From contig NZ_JAPEPO010000001.1 of the NCBI RefSeq assembly GCF_026340095.1, positions 5,232,001-5,296,000 of the forward strand: a stretch of DNA of 64,000 bases, written 5' to 3'. Shown piece after piece: positions 48,975-57,974 of this stretch; the stretch's first letter is position 1, and each line of letters starts with the position of its first letter. A program made the translations under genes and the position numbers. The notes under the pieces are model-generated. The model saw only the letters and a list, made by a program, of their open reading frames with translations, was not told the origin of the DNA and did no database searches. This DNA is from Streptomyces sp. NBC_01446 (lineage in GTDB: Bacteria; Actinomycetota; Actinomycetes; Streptomycetales; Streptomycetaceae).

Positions 48975-50192
48975 CTAGCCCCGGTGGATCGTGATCGTCG
49001 TCCAGGCGCCCACGTGCACCCGGTCGCCGTCGTGGAGCGGCACGGGGACGAAGGGCTGGATGGGCTCGTCGCCGCCGTTGACCGTGGTGCCGTTCGTCGA
49101 GTTCTGGTCGACGACCGCCCATGATCCGTCCGGCTGCTGCACCAGCACGGCGTGCTGGTGCGAGACGCCCGGGTCCTCCGGCGGCACCGACAGATCGATG
49201 TCGGGGGTGTCGCCCGTGGAGTGGCGGCGACGGCCGATCGTCATCTGGTTCCCGGTGAGCCGGCGCTGCTGCTCGGGCGAGTACGCGGGCAGGTTCAGGC
49301 CCGAAGCCTCGGGCCCGCTGCGGTGCATCATCGCCATGAAGTACTCACGGTCCGGGCCGATCGTCGCGCTCCATGACACCGGCTGTTGCTGCTGGAAACC
49401 CTGGGGCGCCTGCGGAGCCTGGGTCTGCTGCGGCGGCGGGAAGCCCTGAGGACCGCCCGGCGCCTCGGTCGCGCCGGGACCCTGACCCTGCTGCGCCGGG
49501 GCCGACGGGGGCGAGAGCACCCAGTCGTCACCGCCGCCGAACGACGGACCCGACGGACCCGGCGGAGGCGGCGGCGGACCCTGCGGGTGGCCGGTCTCCT
49601 GAGGGAACGCGGGCGGGGCCGGCGGACCCGGCTGCTGGAACGCCTGCGGGGCGCCACCCGTGCGGGGGCCCGGCGGGGGCGGCGGGGCCTGCGCCGGGCC
49701 CCCGCCGAACGGCGGGATCGGCTCGGCGGGCCGGTTCATCTGCGAGGGCCGCGAGCCCTGGTACTCGAACGAGTCACCGGGACCGGGCGGCTGCTGGAAG
49801 CGGAGCGCCGGGTTCGGGCCGACGGGGCCCTGACCGGGGCCCGGGCCGGGAGCCGGCGGGTTCGGCGCGGCCGGTGTGTAGGACGTGGCCGTGTTCGTCA
49901 GGAAGTTCCACCGGCACTCCTCGCAGAACGGCGCGCCGCCCTCGCGGGGCGTGCGGCACTGCGGGCACAGCTCGGGGCCGGCGCCGGGCGGCGGCGGAGC
50001 GGACTGCCCCGCGTTCCCCGGCGGCGGGTAGCCGTAGCCGGGAGGCGGGGTCTGGCCACCCTGGGGGTAGCCGTAACCGGCGGCCGGGGGCGGCGGGGGA
50101 GGGGGCGGGGGTACGGCACCGGCCATGCGGTGACCGCAGACCTCGCACCAGTCGTCGGAACCCGACTGGTGTCCGTTCGGGCAGGTCGGCAT
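48975..50192 (-). CDS. Zinc-ribbon/Pro-rich/FHA-domain protein
   Basis: 405 aa. N-terminal zinc ribbons: CPNGHQSGSDDWCEVCG (residues 4-20) and CPQCRTPREGGAPFCEEC. A 200-residue Pro/Gly/Gln-rich linker follows, then a C-terminal FHA domain (MTIGRRRHSTGDTPDIDLS, SHQHAVL, NSTNGT) that recognises phosphothreonine. It is the last gene of the pknG operon, so it is a likely reader of PknG-phosphorylated targets or a PknG substrate, analogous in logic (not in full architecture) to GarA. The start is 34 nt after the VWA gene stop. Confidence 0.88.
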   Translation of the reverse strand: MPTCPNGHQSGSDDWCEVCGHRMAGAVPPPPPPPPPAAGYGYPQGGQTPPPGYGYPPPGNAGQSAPPPPGAGPELCPQCRTPREGGAPFCEECRWNFLTNTATSYTPAAPNPPAPGPGPGQGPVGPNPALRFQQPPGPGDSFEYQGSRPSQMNRPAEPIPPFGGGPAQAPPPPPGPRTGGAPQAFQQPGPPAPPAFPQETGHPQGPPPPPPGPSGPSFGGGDDWVLSPPSAPAQQGQGPGATEAPGGPQGFPPPQQTQAPQAPQGFQQQQPVSWSATIGPDREYFMAMMHRSGPEASGLNLPAYSPEQQRRLTGNQMTIGRRRHSTGDTPDIDLSVPPEDPGVSHQHAVLVQQPDGSWAVVDQNSTNGTTVNGGDEPIQPFVPVPLHDGDRVHVGAWTTITIHRG

Positions 50193-50226
50193 GTCGGCGC
50201 TTCCCCTCCGTTACTTCGCTACGTCA

Positions 50227-51579
50227 TCACTTCTTGACACGGACAGTCTTCGTGGACCGGGTCTCGAGGGTCATTTCGTCAGCCTCGGCGACCTTGGCCT
50301 TCAATCGAACAGTACCTTCCGCGGCGTCGACCACGTCCACCACCTTCGAGAGCAGTTTGGCCGTATCCGCGTTCCCGGAGGCCGCGGCGAGCTGTACCGC
50401 GCGTCCCAGCTTGGCCGTCGCCCCGTCCGCATCGCCCGCTTTGCGGGCATCCAGCCCCTGCTGGATGACTTGTGCCAGTTCCGCCTGTCCCGTGTAGTGC
50501 GCGACCTGCGGATTGATCGACGTCGAGGCCGTCATGTCGTCCGTCCACACGGCCCGTACGAGGCCCTGCGCGAGGGTCTGCGCGCTGCCGTCGGCGCCCG
50601 GGATCACCAGTGAGACGCGGCCGGCCAGCATCTCCTGGCCGAGCTCGGCGTTCGGGACCTGTACGCACACGTGGTAGTCGCGGGACTCGTCGCCCCACGA
50701 ACCCGTCGGGTAGTCGCCCGCACGGGGGCCCACCTCGACGCGACGGTCCGTCAACTCCTCGACGGTGGGCGCCACTTGCTTCACGAACTTGATCTCGGAG
50801 CCGAGCGGCGTCCACAGCCGCAGCGCGACGTCCGCGACCTCCTTGCCCATCGCCGTCTCCATCATCCGCGTGAAGTCGGCGGCGAGGCCTGCCGGGTCGG
50901 CGACGATGTCGGCGGTGCCGAGCATGGCCGAGGCGATCCCCGTGACCTCCTTGACCTCCCAGTCCGTCCCCACGCCACGCGCGTCACACGTGAAGCGGCC
51001 CGCGCACGCGTCGAGCGCGGCCTTCAGGTCCTCGGGCGACTCGTGCTCGTTGCGCCCGTCGGTCAGCAGGATGCCGTGACGCACCGAGGACGCGGGGACG
51101 TCGGCGGCGGACAGCAGCCGGTCGGCGAGGCGCAGCCAGGTGCCGATCGCCGTGCCGCCGCCCGCGGACAGCTTGCGCAGCGCCTGCTTGGCCTGGTCAC
51201 GGGTCTGCGCGTCGGCGACCGCGAGCCGGCCCCCGCCCGGGAAGACCTCCTTCGCCACATGCGTCCCGCCGATCACGGCGAAGTGCACACCGTCGCGCAG
51301 GGCGTCGATCGCGGCGGCCGTGGCGTCACGGGCGTTGCGCATCTTCGTCGGCGGGTAGTCCATCGAGCCCGAGCAGTCGACCATCAGCGCGACCGCCGCG
51401 TCGGCCCCCCGGCCCGCGGCGTAGAACTGCGGAGCGGCCACGGCGCCGCCGACCGTGCCGCCGCCTGTCGACGTCACGGTCACGATCGCGTTGACCTCGC
51501 GGCCGCCCTCCGGCAGGAACTCGTTCTGATAGACGTCGACCGAGAACTGCGGAACGCTCGACTTCGAGAACTTGGCCAT
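50227..51579 (-). CDS. von Willebrand factor type A domain protein
   Basis: 450 aa, soluble. The MIDAS site is DCSGSMD (DxSxS) around residue 68, with the conserved Thr in AGGGTAIGTWL and Asp in LLTDGRNE. An N-terminal segment (QFSVDVYQNEFLPEGGREVNAIVTV) and C-terminal beta region are typical of cytoplasmic VWA proteins linked to Ser/Thr kinase modules. The C-terminal tail has helical repeats. It sits between the PP2C and FHA genes and probably acts as a metal-dependent adaptor in the same pathway. Confidence 0.88.
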   Translation of the reverse strand: MAKFSKSSVPQFSVDVYQNEFLPEGGREVNAIVTVTSTGGGTVGGAVAAPQFYAAGRGADAAVALMVDCSGSMDYPPTKMRNARDATAAAIDALRDGVHFAVIGGTHVAKEVFPGGGRLAVADAQTRDQAKQALRKLSAGGGTAIGTWLRLADRLLSAADVPASSVRHGILLTDGRNEHESPEDLKAALDACAGRFTCDARGVGTDWEVKEVTGIASAMLGTADIVADPAGLAADFTRMMETAMGKEVADVALRLWTPLGSEIKFVKQVAPTVEELTDRRVEVGPRAGDYPTGSWGDESRDYHVCVQVPNAELGQEMLAGRVSLVIPGADGSAQTLAQGLVRAVWTDDMTASTSINPQVAHYTGQAELAQVIQQGLDARKAGDADGATAKLGRAVQLAAASGNADTAKLLSKVVDVVDAAEGTVRLKAKVAEADEMTLETRSTKTVRVKK

Positions 51580-51652
51580 GGTTGTTGGTCCCCCCTACAC
51601 CTTCGTGCACCTCGCGGAACTTCCCCGACGACCCGGCGACTTCCCCGCGCGC

Positions 51653-52975
51653 CTAGGCCGATCCTGCCCCCTGCGGCGGGACGGGGAACGGCAGCACCGC
51701 CACTGTTACGTTGTCGTGGCCGCCGCCGTCGAGCGCGTGGCCCACGAGGACCTGGGCGCTGTGCAGCGGCCGGTGCGCCGCGTCGGCCGGGATGACCCTG
51801 GCCATCTCCTCCGCGGCCTCCGCGTAGTTCCACAGCCCGTCCGTGCACACCACGACCACGCCGGGGCGGTCCGGCTTGAACGAGGCCGTGTGCGGCTCCA
51901 GTTCGTACGCGTCCGCGCCGAGCCAGCCCGTGATGGCGTGCGCGCGCTCGTCCGCGTACGCCTCCGCCTCGTTCATCAGGCCCGCGGCGACCATCTGCGC
52001 CGCCCACGAGTCGTCCTCGGTGAGGCGGGCCGCGGGGGCCGTGCGGTCGTCGGGCACCCAGTAGGCGCGCGAGTCGCCGACCCAGCCGACGATCAGCAGG
52101 TCCTTGGCGACGATCGCGCCGACCAGCGTGCACGCGGGCGCGTTCTGGTGCGGGGCGTGCTCGCGGGCCGCACCGGGTTCCTGCGCCAGGACGTTGACCG
52201 CCTCGGCCGCCGCGACGATCGCGTCGTGCATGGCCTGCTGCGGATGCGTGCCGCGAGGCAGGGACTCCAGCAGCGCCTCGCTCGCGGCGCGCGACGCGGC
52301 CAGGGACGCCTCGTCGGGGCGGGTCGCCGAGGAGACGCCGTCGCAGACGATCGAGACGACGGACGGCGTTCCGTCGGGCAGTGCGGCCGACGCGATCGCG
52401 AACGCGTCCTCGTTGCGGTGGTGGCGCAGCCCCCGGTCGCTGACCGCGGCGACCGCGCCCAGCTCCTGCTCCATGTGATCGCGCTCGCGCGGCTGCGCGT
52501 GCCCGCAGTTCTCGCAGTAGCCGTCGCGGTCGACGTGCCCGGCCCGGCACGCCACGCAGAGCTTCGTGCCCGCGGGCGGGGTCGCGAGCGCCTCGGGCGG
52601 CGCCGTACGCGGATCGGGCGCGGGCAGCGTGTAGTCGCCGGCGGACTCACCGGCCTGCTCGGGAACCCCGTCGAAGCGGACGGCCGACGGCAGTTCGGAG
52701 CCGCCCGAGTCGGTGCCCGGCAGGTCGGTGGGCAGATGAACGGGCGCCGGGGTGTCGGAGCTGTCGAGCTCGGGGGCGGACGGCCAGTCCACGTCGGGCG
52801 TCTGTGCCGGCGCCGCGACGTCCGTGCTCAGGGTGACCGTCGGCAGGTCGTCCGGCGGGGCCGGCACCGCCGACAGGTCGTACCCGCACGCGCCGCAGAA
52901 GCGGTCACCCGACTCGAGGGGCTCCTCGCAGCTGGGGCACGTCGACATGGCCGTCGGCCGAGGCATCTGCGACAT
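51653..52975 (-). CDS. PP2C-family serine/threonine phosphatase with zinc ribbons
   Basis: 440 aa. Zinc ribbon CPSCEEPLESGDRFCGACG near the N-terminus and a second CVACRAGHVDRDGYCENCG before the catalytic domain. PP2C motifs: SDRGLRHHRNEDAF, VVSIVCDGVSS, LLIVGWVGDSRAYW, DGLWNY and GGHDNVTVAVL, with all metal-binding Asp residues. ATG 52975 lies 4 nt after the kinase stop; ATG 52948 is possible. It most likely dephosphorylates PknG or its substrates, giving a closed kinase-phosphatase pair. Confidence 0.92.
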   Translation of the reverse strand: MSQMPRPTAMSTCPSCEEPLESGDRFCGACGYDLSAVPAPPDDLPTVTLSTDVAAPAQTPDVDWPSAPELDSSDTPAPVHLPTDLPGTDSGGSELPSAVRFDGVPEQAGESAGDYTLPAPDPRTAPPEALATPPAGTKLCVACRAGHVDRDGYCENCGHAQPRERDHMEQELGAVAAVSDRGLRHHRNEDAFAIASAALPDGTPSVVSIVCDGVSSATRPDEASLAASRAASEALLESLPRGTHPQQAMHDAIVAAAEAVNVLAQEPGAAREHAPHQNAPACTLVGAIVAKDLLIVGWVGDSRAYWVPDDRTAPAARLTEDDSWAAQMVAAGLMNEAEAYADERAHAITGWLGADAYELEPHTASFKPDRPGVVVVCTDGLWNYAEAAEEMARVIPADAAHRPLHSAQVLVGHALDGGGHDNVTVAVLPFPVPPQGAGSA

Positions 52976-52979
52976 CAAC

Positions 52980-55556
52980 TCACACCCACGTCCGTGGACG
53001 GTAACGGTTCGCCCGCTCCACCAGTTCGATCCTCTCCTCGCCAACCTGAGCGAGCCTGGCCAGTGTCCGGTACGAGCGCTCGAGGCCGAGTCGCAGCCCC
53101 CGCTCGTCCAGGTCGTTCCCCAGCACCAGGGTTCTCACGGGTCCCTGGCGCGGAGCGGAACCTTGACTACCGGAGAGTACCCAGTCGAGCGCGGTACCAA
53201 GGACCTCGGTCGACAACTGCTCCCGGCGCACCGCGTCCAGGCCGAACCCGTCCAGCGCCTCGACCTGGCCCGCCGCGGCCGTCAGGTCGTCGAGCAGCGG
53301 CCCGTGCGCGACGGCCGCCTCCGCCATCCGCTGCCGCAGCCGGGACCGCACCGCGGCGACCCGGGCCGCCGTGTAGTGGATCGACGACTCCGGTACGGAC
53401 TCCAGGGTGTGCACGGCACCGTGCCGGTCGGCCGCGGCGAGCTGCACCCGGGCCAGGCCGAACGCGGCGCTCACATAGCTGGGGTCGGTGGCCCAGACGA
53501 GGCGGTAGTACTCCGCCGCGTTGTCCAGCTGGCCGAGCACCTCCGCGCACACACCGAGCGCGAGCTTCGGGGCGGGCTCGCCCGGGAACGCGTCGTAGAC
53601 CGCGTCGAACGACAGGGCCGCGTTCGTGTGGTCGCCGGTCGCGAGCGCCGCGACCCCGCGGTACCAGACGACCCGCCAGTCGTCCGGGTGCTGTGCCTCC
53701 AGCTCTGTCAACGCGCGGGCGCCGGAGATCAGTTCGCCCATTTCGAGGCGGGCCCGCAGCTCACGCAGGCGCAGCTCCACGGAGGCGGCGGGCGCGGCGC
53801 GCAGCGCGGTGATGAGCTCGCCCGGCGCCGACGCCATGAGTCCCGCGAGGAACCCGGCGTTCGGGTCGCCCGGGTCGACCCTCGGCACGGGGAGCGCGAG
53901 CGCGGTGGCGGCGGCGTTGAGGGGCTTCACCAACGAGCCGGGGGAGCCGGGGGAGGCGGGGGTGCCCGGGGTGCCCGGGAGCGCGGCGGGCGCGCCGGCC
54001 GACGGGAGCGCGGGTGCGGCCTGTCGTGCGCCCCGCCCCTTGCGCCGCACCGGCTCCGCCCGGACCCCGAGCCGCGACACCTCGCCCGTCAGCTGCGCGA
54101 ACAACTCCGTGTCCGTGACCTTGACCTCGGGCCCGAACAGCGTCGACAGGGCCGGGCGCGGACGGCCCGTCTGGAGGGCCACGACCTCGCGCAGGACGCC
54201 GGTCAGCTGCTCCGCCATCTCCTGCGCGGACGCGAACCGGCGGGCCGGGTCGGGGTCGGTGGCGCGTACGAGGAGCCGGTAGAACGACTCGTACGTGCGG
54301 AAGACCTCGATGCTGTCGGGGTCCGGCAGCGAGTCCGCGAAGACGTTCGTGTAGCCCTGGAAGTCGAAGGTCAGGACGGCCAGCGTGCGCGCCACCGTGT
54401 ACAGGTCGGAGGCGACGGAGGGGCCGACGTCCGCGACCTCGGGCGCCTGGTAGCCCACGGTCCCGTAGATCGCCGACTCGTCGTCGTCCATCCTGCGGAC
54501 CGCGCCCATGTCGATGAGCTTGAGCTGGTCCTCCGTCTGGATCGCGTTGTCGACCTTGAAGTCGCAGTACAGGAGGTTGCGGCTGTGCAGGTGCCCGAGC
54601 GCCTCCAGCGCCTCGATCCCGTACGCGCAGGCCTGCTCGACCGGCAGCGGGTCGCGCTTGCCGGCCGGCGTGCGGCGTCCGTTGGCGATCTCCTTCAGGG
54701 ACTTGCCGCCGACGTACTCCATGACGATGTAGCCGTCCATGGAGCCGGTGCGCTGGTCGAGGTGCTCGACGAAATTGTAGATGCGGACGATGTTCGCGTG
54801 CTCGATCTCGGCGAGGAAGCGCCGCTCCGAGATCGCCGCCGCCATCGCGTCCTGGTCACCCGTGTCGAGAAGGCCCTTGAGGACGACCCAGCGGTCGGAG
54901 ACCGCGCGGTCCACGGCGAGATAGACCCAGCCGAGCCCGCCGTGCGCCAGACAGCCCACCACCTCGTACTGGCCGTGCACGATGTCGCCCGTGCGCAGCT
55001 TCGGCACGAACGAGTACGGGTGGCCGCACTTCGTGCAGAACCCCTCCGTGCGGCCCGGGCGTTCACCACGCGCGCGGCCCACCGGAGCCCCGCAGTCCGA
55101 GCGCGAGCAGAATCGCTTCCGCTCGGGGACCTCGGGGTTCTCCTGGATCATCGCCCGCGGGTCGGGCCGCGGCACGTCCGGCACCTGGACCAGGCCGACG
55201 CCGAGGCGCCCGCGCCCCGAGGACGTGGCCGAGGCGCCCGAACTGCGCACCGACACCGACCGGGACCCCTGTGAACCGGACTGCCCCGACAGGGAGCGCG
55301 ACAGACGGCCCGATACCGACCGGCGCGACTGCGAGGACCGCGACGAGGAGCGCGAGCTGGCCCGCGAACTGCTGCGCCCACTGGAGCTGTTGGAGCCACG
55401 GCCGCCGACCGTGACGCCCGTCGGCGGCGACGCCACCATGCCCGTCGGCGAGACCACCGGGGCCAGACCGCAGGTGTCGCAGTACAGCTCCCCGCCGCCC
55501 ACGTCCTCGTACGACCCCGCGCACCCGGGACGCTGGCACTGCCGCTGCTCGCTCAT
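52980..55556 (-). CDS. pknG: Serine/threonine protein kinase PknG
   Basis: 858 aa. N-terminal Cys pairs (CQRPGCAG, CDTCG) and a Ser/Arg-rich linker, then CSRSDCGAPVG...CTKCG rubredoxin-like Cys motifs. The kinase domain has HGGLGWVYLA, VVLKG (Lys), YCDFKVDNAI in place of HRD and DMGAVR in place of DFG, all as in PknG. C-terminal TPR helices complete the rubredoxin-kinase-TPR layout. PknG regulates 2-oxoglutarate/glutamate metabolism through FHA proteins. ATG 55556 has GGAGGGGGGAATC upstream and overlaps the upstream gene (ATGA). It is about 100 residues longer than mycobacterial PknG because of the Ser/Arg linker. Confidence 0.94.
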   Translation of the reverse strand: MSEQRQCQRPGCAGSYEDVGGGELYCDTCGLAPVVSPTGMVASPPTGVTVGGRGSNSSSGRSSSRASSRSSSRSSQSRRSVSGRLSRSLSGQSGSQGSRSVSVRSSGASATSSGRGRLGVGLVQVPDVPRPDPRAMIQENPEVPERKRFCSRSDCGAPVGRARGERPGRTEGFCTKCGHPYSFVPKLRTGDIVHGQYEVVGCLAHGGLGWVYLAVDRAVSDRWVVLKGLLDTGDQDAMAAAISERRFLAEIEHANIVRIYNFVEHLDQRTGSMDGYIVMEYVGGKSLKEIANGRRTPAGKRDPLPVEQACAYGIEALEALGHLHSRNLLYCDFKVDNAIQTEDQLKLIDMGAVRRMDDDESAIYGTVGYQAPEVADVGPSVASDLYTVARTLAVLTFDFQGYTNVFADSLPDPDSIEVFRTYESFYRLLVRATDPDPARRFASAQEMAEQLTGVLREVVALQTGRPRPALSTLFGPEVKVTDTELFAQLTGEVSRLGVRAEPVRRKGRGARQAAPALPSAGAPAALPGTPGTPASPGSPGSLVKPLNAAATALALPVPRVDPGDPNAGFLAGLMASAPGELITALRAAPAASVELRLRELRARLEMGELISGARALTELEAQHPDDWRVVWYRGVAALATGDHTNAALSFDAVYDAFPGEPAPKLALGVCAEVLGQLDNAAEYYRLVWATDPSYVSAAFGLARVQLAAADRHGAVHTLESVPESSIHYTAARVAAVRSRLRQRMAEAAVAHGPLLDDLTAAAGQVEALDGFGLDAVRREQLSTEVLGTALDWVLSGSQGSAPRQGPVRTLVLGNDLDERGLRLGLERSYRTLARLAQVGEERIELVERANRYRPRTWV

Positions 55557-56869
55557 GATTCCCCCCTCCGGTCGGCGGGACCGCCCTGATCGGGCACCCG
55601 CGGGACCAATACGTCGGCGGCTGCCCGCTGGTACCGCAGGACCGCGTCCTCGGCCGCCCGCAGATCGCAGGGCGCGCTCCACAGCATCCGCCGGGCCGCG
55701 TCGTAACGCTCCACGAGCAGCGGGTCCTCGGCGAACCCGAGCCGCGCCACCTTCGCCTTGTACGCGTCGAGGCGGCCGCGCAGCTCGGCGCGGACCGCCA
55801 AGGGCTGAGTGACCGCCGTCAACGACTCCCGGGCCCGCAGGAGTTCGTCCTCGGCCCGCGTCTCCAGTGTCTCCAGAAGCGGTGAGAGCCGGTGCCACTG
55901 GGCGGATCTGCGGTACTCGGCCGCCGTCGCCAACTGCTCCTGGAGCGCCGTCGGCGGGCCGCTGACCGCGGGCACCTCGAACGCGGCGATCTTGGCGAGG
56001 ACCTCGCCGCGCGCGGACCGCGCTTCGGCGAGCGTGCGGTCCGCGCGCGAGAGGACGTCCCGCAGCCTGCCGAGCCGGACCTCCGCGTCCTGCCGCACGG
56101 TCAGCACCGCGTCGATCTCCCGGCGCACCTCCTCCAGGGCCTGCGCCTCACGGTCGTACGCCGTCGTGTCGGGCCGGCCACCGCCGGGCGCCGAACTGCC
56201 GGTCCCGGAACGCCAGTACGCCAGCGGATCGGACACGACGTCCTCCCGCAGCCGCGTCAGCGCGTGCGTGATCCGCTCCAGGTCGTCGCCCGAGGGGTGC
56301 TCACCCGGGCGTACGCCGACGGAGTGCGCGAGCTGACGCGTGCGGCCCAGCTCGGCGGCGAGGAGGTCTATGCGGGCGGGCAGCGCCGACCAGACGGCGT
56401 CGGCGGCGACCACCATGTCCAGCGAGCTCGCGTACAGGTCGTTCATCCGCTCGACCAGGTCGGCGAGGGTGAACCGGTCGCTGAGCCGGGCGGGGCCGGT
56501 GAGCGACGCGGGTGTGGAGGGGCCGCTTCCGGCGACCGTCACGCTCTCGCCGCGCAGCAGCTCGGTCAGGTCGGCGAGGTCCTCACGGCTCGACCAGCGG
56601 CGCCGCGCCCGTATCTCACGGGCGGAGCGCAGCGCGGCCGTGTACGCGTCGAAGTACGTCCACAGCAGGGTGATCGCCTGGTCGGCGGCCGCCCAGCGCT
56701 CCTGAGTGGTGCCGGTCAGCCGCGCGCCTTCGAGGAGTCTGCGGCCCGCGTGGTCCTGGAGGGCGAACAGTGACGTCTCGATCGCCTCGTGCTCCGCGCC
56801 GAGCCGCGCCAGCGCACGGTCCACCTCGTCCCGGTCCATCACCGGACCGGGGGGTCCCGTGACGCCCAT
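55553..56869 (-). CDS. Coiled-coil protein of the pknG operon, function unknown
   Basis: 438 aa, without recognisable domain. Almost entirely helical and charged (for example EHEAIETSLFALQDHAGRRLLEGARL, EVRREIDAVLTVRQDAEVRLGRLRDVLSRADRTLAEAR), with coiled-coil heptads in the middle and C-terminal thirds. No signal or TM segment. It lies between glnH and pknG and overlaps the pknG start by 4 nt, so it is probably a cytoplasmic adaptor or scaffold between sensor (GlnX/GlnH) and kinase. Mycobacterial pknG-glnH-glnX has no gene in this place, as far as I recall. Confidence 0.75.
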   Translation of the reverse strand: MGVTGPPGPVMDRDEVDRALARLGAEHEAIETSLFALQDHAGRRLLEGARLTGTTQERWAAADQAITLLWTYFDAYTAALRSAREIRARRRWSSREDLADLTELLRGESVTVAGSGPSTPASLTGPARLSDRFTLADLVERMNDLYASSLDMVVAADAVWSALPARIDLLAAELGRTRQLAHSVGVRPGEHPSGDDLERITHALTRLREDVVSDPLAYWRSGTGSSAPGGGRPDTTAYDREAQALEEVRREIDAVLTVRQDAEVRLGRLRDVLSRADRTLAEARSARGEVLAKIAAFEVPAVSGPPTALQEQLATAAEYRRSAQWHRLSPLLETLETRAEDELLRARESLTAVTQPLAVRAELRGRLDAYKAKVARLGFAEDPLLVERYDAARRMLWSAPCDLRAAEDAVLRYQRAAADVLVPRVPDQGGPADRRGES

Positions 56870-56952
56870 CGATCACCTCTCCGTTCACATCGCTGCCGCC
56901 GACTGCCGTCGGCCGCCGCTGTGCAGTTGCCGCAAGTAGCGCCCGGCCGGGG

Positions 56953-57957
56953 CTACTTGTACTTCGGTGCGGGCGGCCCGGAGGCCGCGCCGAGACCGTC
57001 CTTGAGCCACGCGTCGTACGAGTCCTGCCAGCCGCCGTCCTTGCGGAAGTCCTCCAGGACCTGGTTGACCCGGCGTACCAGGTCGTCCGTGCCGCGCTTC
57101 ATCGCCACGCCGTAGAACTCCTTGGTGAACGGCGTGCCCTTGAGCTCGACCGTCGGGTCCTGCGCGGCCTGGCCCGCGGCGAGCGCGCTGTCCGTCACCA
57201 CGGCGTCCACCTCGCCGAGCTGCAGCCTGACGAGGCAGTCCAGCTGGTTCGGCACCGTCGTGGAGATGTCGGCGCCGGCGGCCAGCGTGCCCGCCTTCCT
57301 GTCCGCGTCGAGCCGGTCGAAGGCGGTCGAGCCGGCCGCCGTGCAGATCCGCTTGCCCGCGAGCGACTTGTCGTACCCCGTGATCGAGGAGGTCTTGGGT
57401 GCCAGCACCTGCTGCCCGGTCTGGAAGTACGCCGTCGAGAAGGCGACGTCCTTGAGCCGCTCGCAGCTGATCGTCATCGTGCGGACGACCATGTCGACGT
57501 TCCCGTGCTGGATCGCCGGGATGCGCTGGTTGGTCGGGATCGCGCGGAACCGGATCAGGTCGCGGTCGCCGAGGATCTTCTGGGCGATCTCGTGCGCCAG
57601 GTCGATGTCGAAGCCCTCCAGCTCGCTGGACTTCTTGTTCGGGTCGCGGTAGCCCCAGTGGTAGCTGTTCTGGTCGACGCCGACGATGAGGTAGCCGCGC
57701 TTCTTGATGGCCTTGACCGCCGCACCCGACTCGTCGCCGGACGGCTTCAGGCTGCGCTCGGGATCGGTGCAGTTGTCGGCTCTGGCCTGCACGCCCGTGG
57801 CCAGACCGGGGCCGCCGACGCCCGTGCTTCCGTCGCCGCCGGCGCCCCGGGTCAGGGGGAGCAGCAGCGCGAGGACCGCGGTCAGGGCGCAGGCGACCGC
57901 CATGGCCGCCACACCGCCCCAGCCGCGCAGGCTGATCCGCATACGTCGTGCGCTCAT
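56953..57957 (-). CDS. glnH: Glutamate-binding lipoprotein-like protein GlnH
   Basis: 334 aa, family 3 solute-binding protein. The N-terminal membrane segment (VAAMAVACALTAVLALLLPL) has no lipobox Cys placed as usual, so it may stay as a signal anchor. Binding-fold motifs: IKKRGYLIVGVDQNSYHWGYRDP, LEGFDIDLAHEIAQKILGD, NVDMVVRTMTISCERL, VAFSTAYF and GEVDAVVTDSA. In mycobacteria GlnH senses Asp/Glu outside the cell and passes the signal through GlnX to PknG. ATG 57957 has GAGGGGGCGGG upstream. Confidence 0.9.
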   Translation of the reverse strand: MSARRMRISLRGWGGVAAMAVACALTAVLALLLPLTRGAGGDGSTGVGGPGLATGVQARADNCTDPERSLKPSGDESGAAVKAIKKRGYLIVGVDQNSYHWGYRDPNKKSSELEGFDIDLAHEIAQKILGDRDLIRFRAIPTNQRIPAIQHGNVDMVVRTMTISCERLKDVAFSTAYFQTGQQVLAPKTSSITGYDKSLAGKRICTAAGSTAFDRLDADRKAGTLAAGADISTTVPNQLDCLVRLQLGEVDAVVTDSALAAGQAAQDPTVELKGTPFTKEFYGVAMKRGTDDLVRRVNQVLEDFRKDGGWQDSYDAWLKDGLGAASGPPAPKYK

Positions 57958-57974
57958 GGCTGTCCCGCCCCCTC